Shown in pieces: positions 23,016 through 27,940 of a stretch of 27,940 bases of DNA (position 1 is its first letter; every line of letters begins with the position of its first letter). A program made the position numbers and the translations under genes. This DNA is from JBIOHJ01 sp044448905. GTDB taxonomy: Bacteria; Bacteroidota; Bacteroidia; AKYH767-A; OLB10. The DNA is taken from positions 1 through 27,940 of the forward strand of contig JBIOHJ010000030.1 of assembly GCA_044448905.1 (NCBI GenBank), read 5' to 3'. Below the pieces are notes generated by a model that was not told the DNA's origin, made no database searches, and worked only from the letters and a program-made list of their open reading frames with translations.

Positions 23016-23339
23016 ATGTATAAAACCGTTTTAACCATCAGTATTTCGGGATTAGAAAAGGATGCAATAAGCTTTAATGAAATAGAAGTAAGAATTTTTT
23101 ATTGCCTTTCGCAGGGATTGTCAAATAAACAGATAAAAGAAATTGAAAACCTGTCGGTTGGCGCCATCAAAAAGCACTTAACAAAGATGTATGAAAAAAC
23201 AAAGTTGAAGATTCATTCCGAAACTGCGTTGGTTGGCTGGCTGGCAGAACACGATGTTTACAATAAAATAAAGGAGAAGATAGAACAAACGGATTTAATA
23301 GAAAAAGTGGAAAGGCTGAGACAAATATCGTCTTATTAG
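23016..23339 (+). CDS. Small LuxR-type (GerE) helix-turn-helix protein
   Basis: 107 residues from ATG 23016; a TTG two codons earlier (23010) is possible. The segment FNEIEVRIFYCLSQGLSNKQIKEIENLSVGAIKKHLTKMYEKTKL is a LuxR C-terminal DNA-binding domain (scaffold, turn and recognition helices at about 20-65). No receiver or sensor domain precedes it, so it is a stand-alone DNA-binding protein, regulated perhaps by amount or by partners. A helical tail (KIKEKIEQTDLIEKVERLRQ) may form a coiled coil for dimerisation. Target genes are unknown; it stands between the 21-bp array and a T9SS cargo gene. Confidence 0.8.
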   Translation: MYKTVLTISISGLEKDAISFNEIEVRIFYCLSQGLSNKQIKEIENLSVGAIKKHLTKMYEKTKLKIHSETALVGWLAEHDVYNKIKEKIEQTDLIEKVERLRQISSY

Positions 23340-23354
23340 ATTGCCTAAATGCAT

Positions 23355-23385
23355 TTTGATATTACAGATTAAAAGAGTAGGTTTG
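23355..23385 (+). promoter_or_regulatory. Promoter of the 23390 gene
   Basis: TTTG (23355-23358), 19 bases, TAGGTTTG (23378-23385): a full match to the Bacteroidota -33/-7 pattern. The -7 element ends 4 bases before ATG 23390, so transcription would start at or next to the start codon. Confidence 0.5.
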
Positions 23386-23389
23386 ATGA

Positions 23390-25003
23390 ATGAAAAAACT
23401 TTTCCTCCTGCTTGTTTCTTTCCACTTGCTTTTTATTCGTGGTTTTTCTCAAAACATTCAGTGGCAGAATACGATTGGGGGAGGCAATCATGATGGATTA
23501 AATTCCATTTCCCAAACCTCTGATGGAGGTTATATCTGTGGAGGCGGATCTATTTCAAACATTTCAGGAGATAAAACAGAAAACTGTTTGGGGCAGCATG
23601 ATTACTGGGTAGTAAAAATTGATATCTCCGGCAATATCCAATGGCAGAATACGATTGGGGGAAGCGGTTACGATGTAATAACATCCATTTCCCAAACCTC
23701 TGACGGAGGTTATATCTGTGGAGGGAGATCTAATTCAAATATTTCAGTTGATAAAACGGAAAATTGCTTGGGTGGCTTTGACTATTGGGTAATAAAGCTG
23801 GACATGCTTGGTGATATACAATGGCAGAATACTATCGGTGGTGGAGGCTTTGATTATTTAAGTGCAATTATACAGACTAGTGATGATGGATATATCTGCG
23901 GAGGATATTCTGGCTCAAATATTTCAGGTGATAAAACAGAAAACAATTCGGGATATGATGATTACTGGGTGATAAAATTGGATTCGTTGGGTAATATTCA
24001 ATGGCAGAACACTATAGGAGGTGATAGTTGGGAGGTGTTAACTTCTATTTCTCTGACGATTGATGGGGGATATGTTTGCGGAGGATTTTCCGGTTCAGAT
24101 ATTTCCGGAGATAAAACGGAAAATTGTTTGGGGGACTTTGATTATTGGGTAGTAAAGCTAGACATGTTTGGCTCTATACAATGGCAGAATACGATTGGGG
24201 GAGGCGGGGCGGATTATCTTTATTCTATAAAGCAAACCAACGATGGAGGGTATATTCTTGGCGGATATTCACATTCAGGCATTTCGGGTGATAAGACAGA
24301 AAACAACAGGGACACCACTTTAGCTACGCCTGATTACTGGGTAATAAAACTCGACTCGACAGGAAACATTCAATGGCAAAAAACCATAGGGGGAGGCAAT
24401 ACGGATCAATTATATTCCATTTCAGAAACTATTGACGGAAAATATATCTGCGGAGGATATTCCACTTCAAATATCTCCGGGGATAAAACAGAAAATTGTT
24501 TAGGTGGCCATGATTACTGGATAATAAAACTTGATGCAAACGCTAATATCCAATGGCAAAATACGATTGGTGGAGATACTACCGATTGGGCCACATCCGT
24601 AGGAATAACCAGTGATGGCGGATATATTATAGGAGGACATTCTACTTCTAATGTTTCAGGGGATAAAACTGAAAATAGCAATGGAGGGAGTGATTACTGG
24701 ATAGTAAAAATAAATGACACAACTATTACCACAACTACCCAAACAACAATCCAAAATCCGCAATCCGCAATTACCATTTTTCCCAGTCCCGCAAATAAGT
24801 ATTCGGTAATCAGTTATCAGTTCGCAGTTGGCGATGAAATACGCATAACCGATGTGTTAGGAAAAATACTTTTCACAAAAACCATAACCAGGAAATGTTC
24901 AATGTTTAATGTTCAATGTTCAATGTTGACGAGCGGGATGTATTTTGTAACGGTGAGTGGTGAAAAGGGAAGGATAACCCAAAAAATTGTTGTCAGCCAC
25001 TAA
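23390..25003 (+). CDS. Secreted seven-repeat beta-propeller-like protein with an intact type A T9SS sorting domain
   Basis: 537 residues from ATG 23390. Signal peptide MKKLFLLLVSFHLLFIRGFSQ. The body is seven near-identical repeats of 60 residues (one of 64), each with IQWQNTIGG, SISQTSDGGYICGG, NISGDKTEN and DYWVVKLD; the DNA of the repeats is spaced exactly 180 bases apart except one step of 192. The regularity suggests recent expansion and a closed propeller. The sorting domain runs ITIFPSPANKYSV, EIRITDVLGKILF, SGMYFVTVSG and ends ITQKIVVSH. Heptamer runs occupy its loops at 24749-24769, 24811-24831 and 24895-24929; the last has five units and keeps the frame. The stop lies inside a 20-bp inverted repeat. 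Confidence 0.87.
   Translation: MKKLFLLLVSFHLLFIRGFSQNIQWQNTIGGGNHDGLNSISQTSDGGYICGGGSISNISGDKTENCLGQHDYWVVKIDISGNIQWQNTIGGSGYDVITSISQTSDGGYICGGRSNSNISVDKTENCLGGFDYWVIKLDMLGDIQWQNTIGGGGFDYLSAIIQTSDDGYICGGYSGSNISGDKTENNSGYDDYWVIKLDSLGNIQWQNTIGGDSWEVLTSISLTIDGGYVCGGFSGSDISGDKTENCLGDFDYWVVKLDMFGSIQWQNTIGGGGADYLYSIKQTNDGGYILGGYSHSGISGDKTENNRDTTLATPDYWVIKLDSTGNIQWQKTIGGGNTDQLYSISETIDGKYICGGYSTSNISGDKTENCLGGHDYWIIKLDANANIQWQNTIGGDTTDWATSVGITSDGGYIIGGHSTSNVSGDKTENSNGGSDYWIVKINDTTITTTTQTTIQNPQSAITIFPSPANKYSVISYQFAVGDEIRITDVLGKILFTKTITRKCSMFNVQCSMLTSGMYFVTVSGEKGRITQKIVVSH
24749..24769 (+). repeat. Heptanucleotide run ATCCGCA (loop a)
   Basis: ATCCAAA, ATCCGCA, ATCCGCA in 7-base phase, encoding the linker before TIFPSPA. 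Equivalent place to 10189-10216 in the 8717 gene, but a different heptamer. Confidence 0.8.
24811..24831 (+). repeat. Heptanucleotide run CAGTTNN (loop b)
   Basis: CAGTTAT, CAGTTCG, CAGTTGG, encoding the loop before EIRITDVLG. Equivalent place to the AGTTCGG runs at 7115 and 10256. Confidence 0.8.
24895..24929 (+). repeat. Five-unit heptanucleotide run ATGTTCA (loop c)
   Basis: ATGTTCA, ATGTTTA, ATGTTCA, ATGTTCA, ATGTTGA, encoding CSMFNVQCSML just before SGMYFVTV. Equivalent place to 7187-7221 and 10330-10357. Confidence 0.85.
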
Positions 25004-25085
25004 TTACACGAATTAACACTAATGTTTTTAAAATTTAATTCGTGAAAATTCGTGTAATTAGTGGCTAACTCTTTTAGTGGCTGAC
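24993..25085. repeat. 20-bp perfect inverted repeat with a second partial right arm
   Basis: The left arm 24995-25014 begins AGCCACTAATTACACGAA; the right arm 25047-25066 is its exact reverse complement over 20 bases. A second copy of part of the right arm, TTAGTGGCTGAC (25074-25085), can pair with 24993-25004 instead. The left arm contains the stop codon of the 23390 gene. A likely terminator and interspersed-repeat copy. Confidence 0.8.
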
Positions 25086-25121
25086 TCTTTCGGATATTTG
25101 CACCAGCAAAACTAAACCGCC

Positions 25122-25706
25122 ATGACAAAAAAAATATTCAACTATTTCCTGCAGGGATTATTAGTTACCGTACCTGTAGTGGTAACATTTGTTGTATTGT
25201 TTAAAGCCATACTATGGATTGACAGCCTGCTGCCATTCCAGGTGCCGGTAAAAATTCCCGGCATGCACGATATAGATATTCCCGGGCTGGGCATCCTTGC
25301 CATATTTGTGCTCATTACCATTTTCGGATATTTTGCCAGCACCCTTTTTGCCAACCCGGCTTTCCGGATTTTTGAAAAAGTTTTTGAACGCACACCGCTC
25401 GTAAAAATAGTTTACTCATCGGTAAAAGATTTAATTGAAGCCTTCGTGGGCGAAAAGAAAAGATTCACCCAGCCCGTTTTGGTTACTATGACAAAAGACC
25501 CCGAAATGCAGCGCATTGGTTTTGTTACTGAAAACGATTTAACTAACCTGGGAATTCCTTTGGGTAAGCTGGCGGTTTATTTCCCGTTTTCGTATGGCTT
25601 TAACGGGCAGCTTTTTATAGTTCCATCCGAAAATGTAACCCGTATCAACGCTTCAGGAACCGAAATGATGAAATTTATTATTTCGGGAGGGGTTACGGAT
25701 ATATGA
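25122..25706 (+). CDS. DUF502 family membrane protein
   Basis: 194 residues from ATG 25122. The N-terminal half has two membrane helices (YFLQGLLVTVPVVVTFVVLFKAILW, about 8-32; and LGILAIFVLITIFGYFAS, about 56-73). PLVKIVYSSVKDLIEAF and GFVTENDL follow, and the end LFIVPSENV with TEMMKFIISGGV is the typical DUF502 C-terminus. The length is normal for the family. The molecular role of DUF502 is not established; it is a conserved envelope protein of bacteria and plants. A near match to the -7 element (GATATTTG at 25093-25100) lies upstream, just after the inverted repeat. It converges on the glycosyltransferase gene. Confidence 0.92.
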   Translation: MTKKIFNYFLQGLLVTVPVVVTFVVLFKAILWIDSLLPFQVPVKIPGMHDIDIPGLGILAIFVLITIFGYFASTLFANPAFRIFEKVFERTPLVKIVYSSVKDLIEAFVGEKKRFTQPVLVTMTKDPEMQRIGFVTENDLTNLGIPLGKLAVYFPFSYGFNGQLFIVPSENVTRINASGTEMMKFIISGGVTDI

Positions 25707-25710
25707 TGTT

Positions 25711-25838
25711 TAAATTTCTAATTTCTAATTAACCTAATTGACCTGAACAAATCACAAATATTCGAATGTGTGATTTTGGAAATTGAACATTCTTTATTTT
25801 TTAGGTCAATTAGAAATTAAATCAATTAGGTCAATTAG
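25711..25838. repeat. Nested inverted repeats between convergent genes
   Basis: Outer arms: CTAATTGACCT (25734-25744) with AGGTCAATTAG (25803-25813), and a second copy of the right arm at 25828-25838. Inner hairpin: AAATCACA (25749-25756) with TGTGATTT (25769-25776). The left flank has a heptamer run AATTTCT, AATTTCT, AATTAAC (25713-25733). It probably terminates transcription from both sides. Confidence 0.65.
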
Positions 25839-26593
25839 CTCCCCCATTTCAAATACTGGCGAATTTTTGAAATGGGTTTTTTAAGCGTAGTAAGGGTTTT
25901 GGGTTTGATGCCGTTTAGTCGCCACGCTAATTTATCTTCAATATTGGCTTTAAGTTTTACAAAGAAGCTAACGTTGCTCACACCGCCCATCCGCATTTTA
26001 ACAATGGTTTCGGGCAGGTATGCAATTTTAATTTTGTTTTTATGAATCATGCGCAGCATCAGCTCGTAATCAGCCGAAAGCTTCAGCTTAATATTAAAGT
26101 ATCCGAATTTTTCATAGCAATCGCGCTTCACAAAAAAAGTAGGGTGCGGAGGCATCCATCCTTTTAAAAATGCATCTTCCTCGTACTCGCCCGACTTCCA
26201 TGTGCGCAAAACTTTATCCAGGTTAGTGCGGCTTACAAATACAAGGTCGGCATACACAGCCTGCAATTCCGAATCTTTTTTAAACAGGTTCGCAATTTTT
26301 GAAATTACTTTTTTATCAGAATACAAATCATCCGAGTGAAGCAATCCCACCACATCACCCGTTGCATTTTTTATTCCTTTATTCAATGCATCATAAAGCC
26401 CATGGTCTTTTTCCGAAATAATTTTCGAAACCCTGTTTTTATATTTATCAACAATTGCAAGCGTACCATCTTTCGATTTTCCGTCAATAACAATATACTC
26501 AACATCGGGATAATCCTGCTCAACCACCGATTTAATAGTGTCCTCAACCGTATGCTGGCTGTTATAGGTTATGGTTATAATAGAAATTTTCAT
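25835..26593 (-). CDS. Family 2 glycosyltransferase
   Basis: 252 residues from the ATG at 26593. The GT-A fold is clear: MKISIITITYNSQHTVEDTI at the N-terminus, then QDYPDVEYIVIDGKSKDGT (nucleotide-binding strand), HGLYDALNKGIKNATGD, and the DxD-type metal site LLHSDDLYSD at about residues 84-93. A C-terminal catalytic-acid region WMPPHPTFFVKRDCYEKFGYF is present. It transfers a sugar from a nucleotide donor to a growing glycan on the inner side of the membrane. It starts directly against the stop of the acetyltransferase gene, with no gap, as the third and last gene of an exopolysaccharide operon that enters from the right edge. Confidence 0.93.
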   Translation of the reverse strand: MKISIITITYNSQHTVEDTIKSVVEQDYPDVEYIVIDGKSKDGTLAIVDKYKNRVSKIISEKDHGLYDALNKGIKNATGDVVGLLHSDDLYSDKKVISKIANLFKKDSELQAVYADLVFVSRTNLDKVLRTWKSGEYEEDAFLKGWMPPHPTFFVKRDCYEKFGYFNIKLKLSADYELMLRMIHKNKIKIAYLPETIVKMRMGGVSNVSFFVKLKANIEDKLAWRLNGIKPKTLTTLKKPISKIRQYLKWGS

Positions 26594-27154
26594 TTATGAA
26601 TTTATCACCCGCTCACGCACTTTAACAGCCGGGTTGCCTTTATATATCGTGTATGCCTCTAACGTTGATGTAGCCACTGAATTTACACTCAATACTGCAT
26701 GCGATTTGCATGTTATACCCGGACATACAACAGCATGCGCACCAATCCAAACACCTTCTTCCAATGTAATATCGCCAATCTCCAAATCAAACGTGGTTTT
26801 TTTATAATTGTGATTTCCGGTAAGCAGCATAGCCCCTTGCGAAAGGCAACAGTTGTTTCCTATTTTGACTTTCGCCTGGTTTTCAATCCAGCAGTTTTCG
26901 CCCAGCCAAACATAATCTCCAATTTCAAGATTCCATGGAAATTTAATAACCACTCTTGTTTTTATAACAGTGCCTTTACCAACCTTTGCTCCAAACAGGC
27001 GCAGAAAAAAGACTTTTGGAGCAGTTAACGTAAATAGCGGATTAATAAAAAACAACGAACTGGTAATATGCCACAGCACCCAACAAATTTTATTTCCAGG
27101 CTTAAACCACGAACTGTCGAATTTTGATAAATCGGTTTTTAAATTTTCAGGCAT
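26594..27154 (-). CDS. WcaF-like acyltransferase of the left-handed beta-helix type
   Basis: 186 residues from the ATG at 27154 (MPENLKTDLSKFDSSWFKPG). A longer frame from 27190 would overlap the upstream gene by 44 bases and is less likely; the chosen start overlaps its stop by 8. The N-terminal WFKPGNKICWVLWHITSSLFF, then KVFFLRLFGAKVGKG matches WcaF-type colanic acid acetyltransferases. Hexapeptide repeats follow (VGKGTVIKTRVVIKFP, IGDYVWLGENCWI, IGNNCCLSQGAMLLTGNHNY with the catalytic His, then EGVWIGAHAVVCPGITC). It would O-acetylate a sugar of the exopolysaccharide using acetyl-CoA. Confidence 0.9.
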   Translation of the reverse strand: MPENLKTDLSKFDSSWFKPGNKICWVLWHITSSLFFINPLFTLTAPKVFFLRLFGAKVGKGTVIKTRVVIKFPWNLEIGDYVWLGENCWIENQAKVKIGNNCCLSQGAMLLTGNHNYKKTTFDLEIGDITLEEGVWIGAHAVVCPGITCKSHAVLSVNSVATSTLEAYTIYKGNPAVKVRERVINS

Positions 27155-27940
27155 AACTTTTATTTTTTGCGATGGTGCTGTTAATATCAAACCTGAAGTT
27201 GACTAATTTATTTTCGGTGATAAACCTCCATACAAGGCTGCCCCAAATTTCAGGAGTCATTTGTTTTGCAAGCTGCGCGCTTCGCTCGCCCATAGCATTT
27301 AATTCTTCGTTAGTAAGATTTGAAATTTTATCAAACGCATCAACCAGCGAATTTACATTTTGCGGTTCATGATAGAATCCATTATAATTATCTTTTAGAA
27401 ATGCTGTGGCTGCACTGGTTGTATGACTGCAAATTAACGGAAATCCTGCCGCAGCAAACTCATGCACTACTACTCCCCAGTGTTCGTAATGCGCAGGCAA
27501 AATAAATATTCCACCCTTACTTATATACTGATTCATATCATGCGGCTGCACAAATCCGAAGTTTTTTATTTTATCATGTTTTGGAAAAACTGAAATCAAA
27601 TCGCCTTTTCCTATGCACCACAATTCCCAATCACAAGGATTTTTTTCCTGGAAATGTACAAAAGCTTTCCATAATTCATCAACGCCTTTCAGTTCAGCAT
27701 AACGACCCACATAAAGAATTATTTTAGGAAATGATTTTTGTTTAGATAAAATATTTTTATTGTATTGGGAATGAAAAAAATCAAAATTGGCAGAATACAT
27801 GCCTTCACAAATCTCTTCTTCCTTAAATCCTAATTTTTTAGCATACACACGTTGTGGCATTCCCGAAACCCAACATCCCGAAAAATATTTTTTTAATACA
27901 AGGGGGCCCAGCATACGCGCAATATTTTGTTTAGTAGTAT
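27147..27940 (-). CDS. Family 4 glycosyltransferase, 5' end outside the window
   Basis: The frame is open through the right edge, so the ATG at 27914 is probably internal and the true start lies outside. About 263 residues are visible. The GT-B C-terminal domain is complete: KIILYVGRYAELKGVDELWKAF, WELWCIGKGDL, then NFGFVQPHDMNQYISKGGIFILP and the donor-binding EHWGVVVHEFAAAGFPLICS, in which the E-x7-E motif reads EHWGVVVHE. It transfers a sugar in exopolysaccharide assembly. Its end overlaps the acetyltransferase start by 8 bases, which implies translational coupling. The N-terminal acceptor domain is mostly outside. Confidence 0.9.
   Translation of the reverse strand, partial: TTKQNIARMLGPLVLKKYFSGCWVSGMPQRVYAKKLGFKEEEICEGMYSANFDFFHSQYNKNILSKQKSFPKIILYVGRYAELKGVDELWKAFVHFQEKNPCDWELWCIGKGDLISVFPKHDKIKNFGFVQPHDMNQYISKGGIFILPAHYEHWGVVVHEFAAAGFPLICSHTTSAATAFLKDNYNGFYHEPQNVNSLVDAFDKISNLTNEELNAMGERSAQLAKQMTPEIWGSLVWRFITENKLVNFRFDINSTIAKNKSYA

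Noticed and set aside
23456..24720. 180-bp direct repeats as a mobile or CRISPR-like element
   Set aside because: They are the seven 60-residue repeats of a secreted propeller-like protein, fully in frame.
26336..27206. + strand ORFs opposite the exopolysaccharide genes
   Set aside because: The - strand genes have clear GT2 and hexapeptide motifs; the + strand frames are shadows.

Overview
The window is a chromosomal segment of a Bacteroidota bacterium. Evidence: five proteins end in type IX secretion (T9SS) sorting domains; several promoters match the Bacteroidota -7 element TAnnTTTG; genes generally lack a Shine-Dalgarno sequence; and DUF502, PF13601-type winged-helix and WcaF-type genes appear in a layout typical of the phylum. 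I cannot name the genus. No ribosomal RNA, insertion sequence, prophage or CRISPR array was seen.

Layout. 1-335: 3' end of a surface protein with a type B sorting domain, then a terminator. 417-5051: a housekeeping run on the + strand, metF, gltX, glnS and folB, followed by tRNA-Cys with its own promoter and terminator. 5226-6524: a gene-poor stretch with two small conserved hypothetical genes separated by an array of ten 21-bp units. 6606-10431: three secreted proteins with type A sorting domains; the third has lost its reading frame inside a heptanucleotide repeat. 10440-11344 (- strand): a winged-helix regulator with a membrane partner, behind a promoter that carries a palindromic operator. 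11569-14385: mnmG followed in the same frame by a zinc-ribbon methyltransferase, with two parS-like sites. 14487-14792: a thioredoxin. 14988-18938: a Wzc-like co-polymerase, a phosphotransferase-like protein and a nucleotidyltransferase-like protein, all lacking expected acidic residues. 19045-21654: a lipoprotein M1 aminopeptidase. 21741-23339: an orphan protein (- strand) with a second 21-bp periodic array in its leader, and a short LuxR-type regulator. 23390-25003: a fourth type A T9SS cargo. 25122-25706: a DUF502 membrane protein. 25835-27940 (- strand): the end of an exopolysaccharide operon (GT4, WcaF-like acetyltransferase, GT2).

The strongest unexplained signal is tandem repetition with a unit of 7 bp or 21 bp. 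Heptamer runs sit at the same three loops of three different T9SS sorting domains and also in intergenic DNA. In the 8717 gene the third run has four units where the two intact genes have five, and adding one unit restores the missing end of the sorting domain. This suggests repeat-length switching of secretion or surface anchoring. Two separate 21-bp arrays lie just upstream of orphan genes of unknown function.
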